Assembly: GCF_004375085.3 (NCBI RefSeq)
Contig: NZ_SNAQ03000004.1
Span: 186,001 to 250,000, forward strand
DNA: 64,000 nucleotides
Source of the DNA: Lewinella sp. W8
GTDB lineage: Bacteria > Bacteroidota > Bacteroidia > Chitinophagales > Saprospiraceae
Reading direction: 5' to 3'
Shown here: piece by piece, positions 8,397-15,969 of the stretch
How the letters are laid out: every line of letters starts with the position of its first letter
How positions within the stretch are numbered: the stretch's first letter is position 1
Translations under genes and position numbers: made by a program
Notes under the pieces: model-generated
Told to the model about the DNA's origin: nothing
The model's input: only the letters and a program-made list of their open reading frames with translations
Database searches by the model: none

Positions 8397-9152
8397 TTAT
8401 TTAGCGATCTCGAAGTAACTCTTCTTCTTCGCGGGGCGTACGGTTACCCCCGGGTGAGCAGAAATCTTTTTCACCCATTCTTCGTCCTTGCGCACGCGGG
8501 TATCGAAGAAGCCTTCAAAGCTGATGTTCATCCCGTTCCGGGGGGCTTTATTCCAGGCGATGGTGGCAGGGTCAACCTGCTTCAGTCCGGCAAAAATGAA
8601 CTGGATCATTCCGTCACGGGCCTTCGCTTCGAGGATCAGGCCGGGCAGTCCGCCGAGTTTCCAGGGGCCGACGTTGAGGGGAATTTCCTGAGCGAACCAG
8701 GCGTCGTATACGCGGCCGCGGAAGGTGGTAACCGCCAGCTGACACTGATAACCACCGATTTCTTTCGTTTCTTCTTTGATCTCCCAGCTGATCTGGGGAA
8801 TATCCTCCTTGATGATGAAGGGTTGGTCTTTGATCATGTCCCGGGAGACGATGGATTTATCGTCCTGATTACGGTAAAAGACGTATCCCCGAGCGTCGCT
8901 GTAAATGATCTTTACGGAGTTGTTGTCTCCCCGGAAAACCTGCTTGCCTTCGCCGCCCTGTCCGAATCGGTAGGTGGATTCCACACCATTGGATACCAGT
9001 TGAGCGTAGTAATCCGTGCTGAAGAAATCTCCGTTGGGTTGGTTCGGGCGGGGGTTCGTTTTCTGTAGATAGGTAACCTCAACGCCCGATTGTGCGAATA
9101 TGCTGGCGGCAAAAAAGACCAGGCTAAATACGGTAAGAATAAAGTTTTTCAT
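8397..9152 (-). CDS. GLPGLI family secreted protein
   Basis: This 251-residue protein carries the family-defining motif as KLGGLPGLILEAKARDG at about residue 165, after a signal peptide MKNFILTVFSLVFFAASIFAQ. The family is restricted to Bacteroidota and has no settled function. Its members often sit next to TonB-like barrels with a carboxypeptidase-regulatory domain and near small peptide genes, exactly as here. It lies 28 bases after the cysteine-less small secreted protein and 181 bases before the barrel gene, so the cassette is likely one or two transcripts. The predicted location is the periplasm or outer membrane. Confidence 0.9.
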   Translation of the reverse strand: MKNFILTVFSLVFFAASIFAQSGVEVTYLQKTNPRPNQPNGDFFSTDYYAQLVSNGVESTYRFGQGGEGKQVFRGDNNSVKIIYSDARGYVFYRNQDDKSIVSRDMIKDQPFIIKEDIPQISWEIKEETKEIGGYQCQLAVTTFRGRVYDAWFAQEIPLNVGPWKLGGLPGLILEAKARDGMIQFIFAGLKQVDPATIAWNKAPRNGMNISFEGFFDTRVRKDEEWVKKISAHPGVTVRPAKKKSYFEIAK

Positions 9153-9180
9153 GACTATCAGATATTATTGGTGTGCGATA

Positions 9181-9444
9181 TTACTTTTCCGTCAATTCTG
9201 CTACGGCGCGCTTCAACTGCTGAGTGGCTTCGTAGTAGGAGTTGGCCGTAGACGTTACGGCGTGGACTGACTGGTCAATCTGCAGGTTGACGGTAACCGA
9301 AAAATCACTATTGACCTGGGTGTATTCGAGGGTCAGCACCTCCACGGTTTCGGTGCTTAGCGATTCGGTGGTGGGCAACTCAGTGGAAGCCATGGGAGAT
9401 ACCGTAAAAAACCCGATTACCACGGCGAAGAAAGAATTGTACAT
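9181..9444 (-). CDS. Small secreted protein, cysteine-less paralogue (cassette paralogue 3)
   Basis: The 87-residue protein has a short hydrophobic start (MYNSFFAVVIGFFTVSPMAS). Its C-terminal block SDFSVTVNLQIDQSVHAVTS then YYEATQQLKRAVAELTEK aligns with the cysteine blocks of the genes at 5273-5494 and 9544-9828. Phe replaces the first cysteine and Tyr or Ser the second. The paired loss implies the two cysteines bond with each other in the paralogues. It may be a decoy, chaperone-like or immunity partner, or simply diverged; there is no direct evidence. Confidence 0.65.
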   Translation of the reverse strand: MYNSFFAVVIGFFTVSPMASTELPTTESLSTETVEVLTLEYTQVNSDFSVTVNLQIDQSVHAVTSTANSYYEATQQLKRAVAELTEK

Positions 9445-9475
9445 GATTATATTTTTTTAGCGATGAAAGGATGGT

Positions 9476-9520
9476 CCACACGTCGTTTATGGTCGGTGAT
9501 TTACGACCGAAGTCGTGTGG
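9476..9520. promoter_or_regulatory. Nested hairpin between two small secreted-protein genes
   Basis: An outer stem CCACACG/CGTGTGG encloses an inner stem GGTCG/CGACC. It fills the 99-base gap between the two paralogous genes and has no clear T-run, so an attenuator or processing site is possible. Confidence 0.4.
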
Positions 9521-9543
9521 TTAAAGTGGTTGAGAAATTCTGA

Positions 9544-9828
9544 TTATTCAAAGACCTCCTGTACCATGCGGCGAGCTTCGGAGCAGGTCTCAGCCGTAGC
9601 GGAAACCGTAGCCTCCTGGCCCAGAATGCTGATGGTAGCCGTAACCGTACACTCGGCATCGTCACCCAGGGTGGTGCTGATGAAAGTGATGGTGTGAGGA
9701 ACGTTGTTGCTGTCGTATACTACTACCGTGTCCTTGGGAGTGTCCTCCAGAGGAGCTACGTCGCCGGCAAAAGCGAAAGTGGAAACGAGAGCGAGTGCGA
9801 GTGCGAGAAAGAAATTTTTGAATTTCAT
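9544..9828 (-). CDS. Small secreted two-cysteine protein (cassette paralogue 2)
   Basis: Starting at MKFKNFFLALALALVSTFAFA, which closely matches the signal peptide of the paralogue at 5273-5494, the product is 94 residues. The mature part has an acidic linker and ends AECTVTATISILGQEATVSA then TCSEARRMVQEVFE, the same Cys-strand-strand-Cys-helix block. A start 15 codons upstream exists but would place residues before the signal peptide and is rejected. Its position right after the Gly-Gly peptide gene (82 bases) puts it near the head of the cassette. Function unknown. Confidence 0.75.
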   Translation of the reverse strand: MKFKNFFLALALALVSTFAFAGDVAPLEDTPKDTVVVYDSNNVPHTITFISTTLGDDAECTVTATISILGQEATVSATAETCSEARRMVQEVFE

Positions 9829-9910
9829 AATAAATGGATTTAAAAAAGAAATGAAGAAATGATTGACCTCCACTTCGTGCGAACCATCCAGTTCGAATTA
9901 CTCTAAAGGA

Positions 9911-10072
9911 TTATCCTTTGCCTCCCAGAATGGTATCCGGAAAGGGGTTATAAGGACCCGTAGAGCCACCGATTGGCCATCCGTCATCATCGTCGTTAGG
10001 ATCATCCCAGCAATCAGGGTTTCCTCCAATGATATTTTTGACCTGGTGAAGGCGAAGATGTTGGATCTTCAT
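9911..10072 (-). CDS. Short Asp-rich peptide with Gly-Gly leader-like motif
   Basis: The 53-residue product starts MKIQHLRLHQVKNIIGG and continues with an acidic, aromatic, Pro/Gly-rich part (NPDCWDDPNDDDDGWPIGG... ending ILGGKG). A charged/amphipathic N-terminus ending in GG is how Bacteroidota double-glycine leader peptides look, where a peptidase-containing ABC exporter cuts after GG. No such exporter or maturation enzyme lies in this window. The peptide has one cysteine and two tryptophans. It is the first gene behind a good promoter match, which supports it as a real gene. It could instead be a small regulatory or structural protein. Confidence 0.55.
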   Translation of the reverse strand: MKIQHLRLHQVKNIIGGNPDCWDDPNDDDDGWPIGGSTGPYNPFPDTILGGKG

Positions 10073-10149
10073 GGTGAAAAAATTTAAATAAATGATAAAA
10101 TGGTTCGTCAACCAGGATTGGAAAATTCCTTTCCCGTTGTTGACACTTC

Positions 10150-10180
10150 AAATATGGGGGGATCAGCCAGGGCACTCAAA
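10150..10180 (-). promoter_or_regulatory. Promoter of the small-protein/GLPGLI cassette
   Basis: On the minus strand TTTG is followed after 19 bases by CATATTTG. This matches the Bacteroidota arrangement of a -33 TTTG, 19-21 bases, then TAnnTTTG, with one mismatch in the -7 box. It sits 78 bases upstream of the Gly-Gly peptide start and would drive the whole minus-strand cassette. Confidence 0.5.
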
Positions 10181-10393
10181 GGACAAGCCAAAAGCCATTG
10201 TTCTACCATAAAAACCCTTTTAACCAGCACAACTTATTTTTAAATAATTGATTTACAGTATTTTATTAATTTAATCTTAAGCAAGTACACACCCTCTTTT
10301 CAAGCGAAATTCACCAGCATACAGGAGTTTTATTCGCTATTTTCCGGGCCATTCTTCACGATTCCCCACTTGCCTTTCCGGCAGCCTGGACCC

Positions 10394-10430
10394 AAAAGAA
10401 AAGCGCACAACCGGGGGGCCGTGCGCTTCT
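10394..10430 (-). terminator. Intrinsic terminator downstream of recG
   Basis: An 8-bp stem AAGCGCAC/GTGCGCTT with a C-rich loop is followed on the minus strand by TTTTCTTTT. It lies about 290 bases past the recG stop, leaving room for a small transcribed ORF or leader between. Confidence 0.6.
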
Positions 10431-10551
10431 TCATCAATATGGAATTAAATGCTTACTATATTTCACCTATTCCAACTATCACCTATTTTTTTTGAATATT
10501 CTGGTATATATACTTTACCGTGGATATTTCTATTAATTCTCCGTATCTGGA

Positions 10552-10671
10552 TTATAGTATTTCATGTGATTCGGTATTAACTATTGACAATTCAAATGTC
10601 CGGCCTTCCCTCGTCCTCACCAAAGACGAATATCCATTCATTGTTCCCGCCAAAATTGAATTTTTGGCCAC
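10552..10671 (-). CDS. Possible 39-residue ORF between recG and its terminator
   Basis: From a GTG the frame reads VAKNSILAGTMNGYSS then LVRTREGRTFELSIVN and stops 122 bases before the intrinsic terminator; an internal ATG would give 29 residues. The composition is protein-like, but there is no homology I recognise and no promoter. The rest of the 647-base region between the Gly-Gly peptide gene and recG is AT-rich and shows nothing else besides the cassette promoter and the terminator. Confidence 0.15.
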   Translation of the reverse strand: MAKNSILAGTMNGYSSLVRTREGRTFELSIVNTESHEIL

Positions 10672-10719
10672 CCAATGATCCTCAACCCACTGGCAAACAA
10701 CCTTTTACCCTTGCATAAC

Positions 10720-12939
10720 CTAGGATATTCTCCCCCACCCCTTGATGCCCTGCATGTATTTGGCCAGATGATTTCCCAGCGCGTGGTGCTCGGGACGTTG
10801 CAGGCGGGGGTCCTGGCTCAGTAAATTCTTGGCCCGATCCCTGGCCACGCCCAGAATTTTACCGTCGTTGGCCAGATCAGCGATCCGCATCTGAAGGAGA
10901 CCGGACTGCTGGGTACCATCAATCATCCCCGGCCCGCGTAAGCGTAAATCCGCTTCGGCAATCTTGAAGCCGTCCGTGGTGTCCACCATCGTCTTGATGC
11001 GCTCCCGACTTTCCTTACTCAGCTTCACGCTGGACAGCAGAATACAAAAGCTCTCTTCCGCCCCGCGGCCCACCCGACCCCGGAGCTGGTGCAGCTGACT
11101 CAGGCCAAAACGCTCCGTATGCACGATCACCATGATGGTTGCGTTGGGAACGTTTACGCCCACTTCAATCACGGTCGTGGCCATCATGATCTGCGTATCC
11201 CCATTTTTGAAGCGCGCCATTTCCTGGTCCTTGACCTCCGCCTTCATTTTTCCGTGCACGACGCTGATCTGATAGTCCGGGCGGGGAAAGCGCTGCAGCA
11301 TTTCGTCATAAGCCTCCTCCAGCGCCAGCAGGTCCAGCTTCTCGTTTTCCTCAATGAGGGGATATACGACGTAGGCTTGCCGCCCCTTGGCAATTTCTTC
11401 CCGGATGCGTCCGAAGACCCGCTCCCGACGATGCTCGGTAAAGTGCACGGTCGTGACGGGTTTACGCCCGGGAGGAAGTTCATCAATGACGCTCACGTCC
11501 AGATCTCCGTAGGCCGTCATGGCCAGCGTCCGGGGAATGGGCGTGGCGGTCATCACCAGAATATGCGGGGGATACGGCTTGTTTTTCTTCCACAGCTTGG
11601 CCCGCTGCTTCACCCCAAAGCGGTGCTGCTCGTCGATGATGGCCAGTCCGAGGTTTTGGAAAACTACCGGGGCCTCAATCAGGGCGTGGGTACCGATGAG
11701 GATGTGAATCTCCCCGTTGGCCAGGTCTTCCAGGATTTCCTTCCGGGCCTTTCCCTTGATGCTTCCGGACAGGAAGGCCACCCGCAGCTCCATCCCCTCC
11801 ACGTATTCCTGAATGGATTCGTAGTGTTGCTGGGCCAGGATCTCCGTGGGCGCCATCATGCAGGCCTGAAAGCCGTTGTCGAGGGCCATGAGCATGGACA
11901 TCAGTCCCACCATCGTCTTGCCCGAGCCCACGTCTCCCTGCAGGAGACGGTTCATCTGTATGCCGCGCCCCAGGTCCTGGCGGATTTCCTTCAACACGCG
12001 CTTCTGGGCGCCCGTCAGTTCAAAGGGCAGGTGGTCGCGATAAAAGCGGTTGAAGTACTCCCCGATGGCTCCGAAGGCGTAACCGGCGATCTGGCTTTCC
12101 CGGACCAGTTTAAGCTGCAACAACCTTAATTGTAGCAGGAACAGCTCCTCGAACTTCATTCTCCGCCGCGCGGCGTCGAGCACTTCCTGGTTCGGGGGGA
12201 GGTGCAGGGCGTGCAGGGCCTTTGCCCGCGGCATGAGCCGCAGCTCCTCCATCAGGTAGGGAGGCAGGATTTCCGGCAGGTCGGCGGGAGAGAGTTGCGC
12301 GAAGAGTGCCCGGATGAGCTTGCGACGCCCGCGGGCGTCGAGCCCGCGGCGGTTCAGCTTTTCGGTACTGGAATACACCGGCTCGAAGGTGGCCGCCTCC
12401 TCGGTGGCCGCCTTGGCGGCCAGCTCCATCTCGGGGTGGGTGATGCTCAGGCGGCCGTTAAACTCCTGCACCGGCCCGTACACCACGTACTCCTCGCCCA
12501 CGACCAGCATGTTCTGCAGGACGTTGATGCCCCGGAACCAGACCAGCTCCAGCGCGGCGCCGCTGTCGTCGCGTAACCGGCCCGTCAGCCGCATTTTACG
12601 GCCGTCGCCGCGCACGTTGAGCACCGTCAGTTTGCCCTTCACCTGCACCGCGCCCTGGTTGGGCATGATCTCAATGATGCGGTGGAATTGGGTACGGTCC
12701 ACGTAGCGGAAGGGGTAGGCATGCAGGAGGTCGCCCAGGGAATGAATCTGCAGGTCTTCGGACAACAGCTTCGCCTTCGCCGGGCCAATCCCCTTCAGGA
12801 AGGCAACCGGGCGGTCCAGGACCGAAACAGCGGGTGAGGGTGGCGTAGGCAAAACGTGGTTTTCAAACAATTTGCGGCAGAGACGCAAGATATTACCTCT
12901 TTGGAAAATTTTCGTAGGAAAATAATCCGATGCCATCAT
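10720..12939 (-). CDS. recG: ATP-dependent DNA helicase RecG
   Basis: RecG unwinds branched DNA and drives fork regression. The sequence shows the N-terminal wedge/OB region opening with VLDRPVAFLKGIGPAKAKLL, then helicase motifs I (GDVGSGKT), II (IIDEQH), III (MTATPIPRTLA) and VI (QLRGRVGRG), and ends YMQGIKGWGRIS. Family length is about 700 residues. The open frame extends 40 codons further upstream into a tandem-repeat spacer, so I chose the double Met about 45 residues before VLDRP; a TTG nearer VLDRP is also possible. It is divergent from pepP across a repeat-rich spacer. Confidence 0.95.
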   Translation of the reverse strand: MMASDYFPTKIFQRGNILRLCRKLFENHVLPTPPSPAVSVLDRPVAFLKGIGPAKAKLLSEDLQIHSLGDLLHAYPFRYVDRTQFHRIIEIMPNQGAVQVKGKLTVLNVRGDGRKMRLTGRLRDDSGAALELVWFRGINVLQNMLVVGEEYVVYGPVQEFNGRLSITHPEMELAAKAATEEAATFEPVYSSTEKLNRRGLDARGRRKLIRALFAQLSPADLPEILPPYLMEELRLMPRAKALHALHLPPNQEVLDAARRRMKFEELFLLQLRLLQLKLVRESQIAGYAFGAIGEYFNRFYRDHLPFELTGAQKRVLKEIRQDLGRGIQMNRLLQGDVGSGKTMVGLMSMLMALDNGFQACMMAPTEILAQQHYESIQEYVEGMELRVAFLSGSIKGKARKEILEDLANGEIHILIGTHALIEAPVVFQNLGLAIIDEQHRFGVKQRAKLWKKNKPYPPHILVMTATPIPRTLAMTAYGDLDVSVIDELPPGRKPVTTVHFTEHRRERVFGRIREEIAKGRQAYVVYPLIEENEKLDLLALEEAYDEMLQRFPRPDYQISVVHGKMKAEVKDQEMARFKNGDTQIMMATTVIEVGVNVPNATIMVIVHTERFGLSQLHQLRGRVGRGAEESFCILLSSVKLSKESRERIKTMVDTTDGFKIAEADLRLRGPGMIDGTQQSGLLQMRIADLANDGKILGVARDRAKNLLSQDPRLQRPEHHALGNHLAKYMQGIKGWGRIS

Positions 12940-13014
12940 TTTGGGCGTTGGGGTTTGGTGCGTACATTTCCGTTCGCCCGTTTGGGCGCGCAGCGCAGGT
13001 GCCGTGGAGCGGGG

Positions 13015-13132
13015 ATTTAGGATTGAGGTCTTAGGATTTAGGCTTAAGGAATTATCCATTTTGCTAAATTCTGAATCCTTGATCCTGAATCCTTGATCCT
13101 GAATCCTTGATCCTAAATCCTTGATCCTAATC
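13015..13132. repeat. Tandem 14-mer repeat with inverted partner
   Basis: Four head-to-tail copies of a 14-base unit (CTGAATCCTTGATC, the last CTAAATCCTTGATC) occupy 13071-13126. The facing sequence at about 13015-13047 carries GGATTTAGG/GGATTGAGG words of opposite sense, so the stretch can fold into a long imperfect hairpin between recG and pepP. Similar TCCTAAATCCT words recur near 15930, 16845 and 19470. Confidence 0.7.
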
Positions 13133-13137
13133 TCCCT

Positions 13138-13210
13138 GGCACCTGCGCCCCGTCGCCTGCTAATAGAATCGACGATCCCGACGAGTAAACGGAATTCGGG
13201 ACCGTCGCCC
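13138..13210 (+). repeat. Upstream motif GCACCTGCG...CGTCGC with GACGATCCCGACGAG, copy 1
   Basis: This stretch just upstream of pepP aligns over about 70 bases with the reverse complement of 21340-21410, upstream of another gene. Shared blocks are GGCACCTGCG, CGTCGC, AATCGACGATCCCGACGAG and TCGGGAC. Shorter versions of the first part occur upstream of lysS (16930), proS (28109), the AraC-type gene (35682-35705, reversed) and the beta-propeller gene (63532-63551, reversed). The orientation matches the downstream gene in each of these cases. Confidence 0.55.
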
Positions 13211-13228
13211 TACCCAAAATTTTTGACC

Positions 13229-14575
13229 ATGTTTTCCGCCGACACCTACGCACAACGCCGTCAACGTCTTGCCGCCAGCCTGGCCGAAGCCCAAAATTCG
13301 GAGACGCAAAATATTGCGCCGCTACTGTTTCTGCCGGGCAACCACGACGCGCCGATGAACTACGCGGATAATATTTACCCCTTTCGTCAGGACAGCAACT
13401 TCCGCTACTTCGCCGGCCACAACCTGCCCGGACTGGCCCTGACCATCGACACCGCTACCGGCGACAGCCTCCTGTGGGGCAACGACATCAGCATCGACCA
13501 CATCGTCTGGATGGGCGAGCAACCCAGCGTCGCGGAGCTGGCCGAACGCATCGGCGCGAAGCGCGGCGGCACCCGCCGGGAGTTATCCGACCTGCTGAAA
13601 CTCCGCGCCGATGCGGTGCTGCATCTGCCCCCCTACCGCGAAGAGCGCCGCACCTTCCTGCGCGAGCACCTTGGTCCGGAAGCTACCCCCAGCGAGGCCC
13701 TCATCCGGGCCGTCATTGCCCTGCGCGCCGTCAAGAGCGCCGAAGAGTTGGCCGAGATGGACCGGGCGGTGGCCACCAGCATGACCATGCACCGGGCCGC
13801 CCAGGAACACGCCGCTCCGGGCATGCTGGAAGCCGAAGTGGCCGGCCTGATCGAGGGGATTGCCATCCAGGCCAACGGCCGCCTGGCCTACCCCGCCATC
13901 GTCACCCGCAACGGGCAAATCCTCCACAACCACTACCACGGCAACGTGCTAAAAAAAGGCGATCTACTGCTCATCGACGCTGGGGCCGAAAGCGACACCG
14001 GCTACGCCGGCGACATCACCCGCACCTTCGCCGTAGGCGCCCCAATGACGAATCAGCAGCGGGAAATCCACGACATCGTTGATCGCGCCAAGCGCGAGGC
14101 CATTGCGGCCCTCCGTCCCGGCATCACCTTCCGGGAGGTGCACGACCTGGCCAGCACCATCATCGCCCGGGGCCTGACGGACCTCGGCCTGATGACCGGC
14201 GACCCCGAGCGCGCCGTGGCCACCGGCGCCCACACCATGTTTTTCCCCCACGGACTGGGCCACATGATCGGCCTTGACGTTCACGACATGGAAGACCTCG
14301 GGGAGGACCTGGTCGGCTACGACGAGGAGGTCAAGCGCAGCTGTATGTTTGGCACCCGCAGCCTGCGCCTGGGGCGCAAGCTGGAGACCGGCTTCGTGGT
14401 CACCGTTGAGCCCGGCATCTACTTCATCCCCGCCCTCATCGATCGTTGGCGGGAGAAGGGCAAGTTCACCAACTTCATCAACTACGCCGCCCTGGACGCC
14501 TACCGCGACTTCGGCGGCATCCGCCTCGAAGACAACGTGGCGGTGACGGAGGGTGGTCACCGGGTGCTGGGGTAA
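13229..14575 (+). CDS. pepP: Xaa-Pro aminopeptidase (M24B, aminopeptidase P)
   Basis: The 448-residue enzyme removes N-terminal residues preceding proline, using two metal ions. The N-terminal half (to about residue 170) is the creatinase-like domain, with FRQDSNFRYFAGHNLPG. The catalytic domain carries the metal ligands as DAGAESDTGYAGDITRTF (two Asp), HGLGHMIGLDVHD (His), TVEPGIYF (Glu) and GGIRLEDNVAVTEGG (Glu), in canonical order. The start MFSADTYAQRRQRL is preferred; the frame is open further upstream into a repeat. Cytosolic housekeeping role in peptide turnover. Confidence 0.93.
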   Translation: MFSADTYAQRRQRLAASLAEAQNSETQNIAPLLFLPGNHDAPMNYADNIYPFRQDSNFRYFAGHNLPGLALTIDTATGDSLLWGNDISIDHIVWMGEQPSVAELAERIGAKRGGTRRELSDLLKLRADAVLHLPPYREERRTFLREHLGPEATPSEALIRAVIALRAVKSAEELAEMDRAVATSMTMHRAAQEHAAPGMLEAEVAGLIEGIAIQANGRLAYPAIVTRNGQILHNHYHGNVLKKGDLLLIDAGAESDTGYAGDITRTFAVGAPMTNQQREIHDIVDRAKREAIAALRPGITFREVHDLASTIIARGLTDLGLMTGDPERAVATGAHTMFFPHGLGHMIGLDVHDMEDLGEDLVGYDEEVKRSCMFGTRSLRLGRKLETGFVVTVEPGIYFIPALIDRWREKGKFTNFINYAALDAYRDFGGIRLEDNVAVTEGGHRVLG

Positions 14576-14607
14576 TTTGCCATTTGGTAGGCTGGGGAAA
14601 ATACTTT

Positions 14608-14635
14608 GGAAAAGGCTTGCTCCGCAAGCCGGTCG
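14608..14635 (+). repeat. 28-bp repeat, exact inverse copy at 44078
   Basis: The stretch starts GGAAAAGGCTTGC and ends AAGCCGGTCG, with an internal hairpin GGCTTGC/GCAAGCC. Its exact reverse complement occurs at 44078-44105. The rest of the 320-base spacer between pepP and the MCE lipoprotein gene shows no other recognisable element. Confidence 0.75.
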
Positions 14636-14895
14636 CAAGATCTATTGGCAAAAATTGAAAGCCTTTTTGGCTCTCTAGACGGATTTAATCAATGAAGCAG
14701 GAATATTAACCATCTCCGTGACTGGCGAGCTTTCACCAGACAAAACATCCTTTCACGCGAAAACATGGCATCGTTGATGGAAGAGCCTAACCCCACAGTA
14801 AACTTAATTAGTCGATCCCTCCCCCCATTCAGTCGAAGGAAGTTTCCCGGCCTTCGTACTTCCCCCACCTTCGCCAGCGTAACAAAAGATGCACC

Positions 14896-15654
14896 ATGCG
14901 TAGCGTACTCAATTATGGCCTTCTGGTCTGCCTGGCTCTAGTTTTCGTGGCCTGCTCGGGCAATAAGACCTATTACCTGAACACCAGTGATGCGGAGGGC
15001 ATCCGCCCCGGTGCCGACGTCATACGCCAGGGCGTGATCATCGGAGAAGTCAAGGACGTGGATTTTGACGACGACATGGTGGCCATTGAGGTTTCCGTGG
15101 ACGAAGAAGTCTACGAAGGCCAGCGATTCCACCTCGGGCGCCAGGACGGAGAAACGGTGGTCAAGTTCGGGCCACCCAACGTAAAGGCCGAAGCCCTGCC
15201 CAACGGCGGCACACTTCGGGAGCGGGAAGTGGAAGGAGCCCTACTGAATGGTCTGGGGGAAGTACTGGAAGAATCTTTAGGGGCCGCCTTTGAGCTCGAC
15301 GACGAAGATCGCGACCAATTGTTCTCCGAGCGCACCGGTAACCGCCTGGAAAGGGCTTTTGAGGGACTGGGTGAAATGCTGGAAGGTCTCGGCGAAAGCC
15401 TCGAAGAGTGGGCCGAAGAGCACGAAGAAACCTTTGAGGAACTCGAAGAAAAACTCGAAGAGTGGGCCGAGGAAAACGAGGAAGAATTTGAAGAGTTCGG
15501 TCGCGAAATGGAAGAGTGGGCCGAAGACTTCGAAGGAGACATGGAAGATTTCGGCCAGGAACTGGAGCGGATTTCCGAAAAACACGAAGTGGGTTCCAAC
15601 CGCTGGAAGAAAGAAGTGCGGAAGGCACTGCGGGAACTGAAGGAGCGGAACTAA
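14896..15654 (+). CDS. MCE (MlaD-like) domain lipoprotein with acidic tryptophan repeat helix
   Basis: The 252-residue protein has a lipobox ending at Cys20 (LVFVAC). Residues 26-110 match an MCE/MlaD domain: YYLNTSDAEGIRPGADV, QGVIIGEVKDV, then alternating strands. MCE proteins bind and move lipids across the envelope. The C-terminal half is highly acidic and helical. It contains three head-to-tail 18-residue repeats (169-186, 187-204, 205-222) of the form (L/M)EEWAE(E/D)xExxxEEFxxE. Eighteen residues equal five helical turns, so each Trp falls on the same face. No permease or ATPase genes of an Mla system adjoin it. It is lipid-anchored rather than having the usual single TM. Confidence 0.7.
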   Translation: MRSVLNYGLLVCLALVFVACSGNKTYYLNTSDAEGIRPGADVIRQGVIIGEVKDVDFDDDMVAIEVSVDEEVYEGQRFHLGRQDGETVVKFGPPNVKAEALPNGGTLREREVEGALLNGLGEVLEESLGAAFELDDEDRDQLFSERTGNRLERAFEGLGEMLEGLGESLEEWAEEHEETFEELEEKLEEWAEENEEEFEEFGREMEEWAEDFEGDMEDFGQELERISEKHEVGSNRWKKEVRKALRELKERN

Positions 15655-15685
15655 GTGGGAAGAAGGAGGAATAAAGAGGGAAGTC

Positions 15686-15955
15686 GCGTTCCTCGGATGT
15701 CTCCGGGGCAACGCGACGGGTCATCCGAGGCATCGCGGGTTCCCCGCAAAAGCTAATTCCACCAATGACCGCGACGCATCGGATCAGCTCGCTGCGCTCG
15801 ACGGATCCGATGAGCGCTGGTGGGTTATTGAAACCATTTTCGTGAATACCCCGTAGAGCCAAGGCATGCCTTGGCTCTACGCGACGCACCCAACAATCCC
15901 CCGCGATTCCCGAGGGAATCGCCCACCTAAATCCTGGAGCCTAAATCCTCAAGCC
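15686..15955 (+). repeat. Long intergenic repeat block, left copy flanking the oxygenase gene
   Basis: The block runs in the same order as 16604-16865. It has a CCTCGGATG/CATCCGAGG hairpin, an ATCGGATC/GATCCGAT hairpin (about 15779-15811), a conserved GTTATTGAAACCATTTTCG word, the family 1 palindrome (15853-15880, arm GTAGAGCC), the GCGATTCCC/GGGAATCGC palindrome (15903-15922) and TCCTAAATCC words. Identity to the right copy is high except at the palindrome arms, which differ in a compensated way. Confidence 0.85.
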
Positions 15956-15969
15956 TACAACCCAGACCT

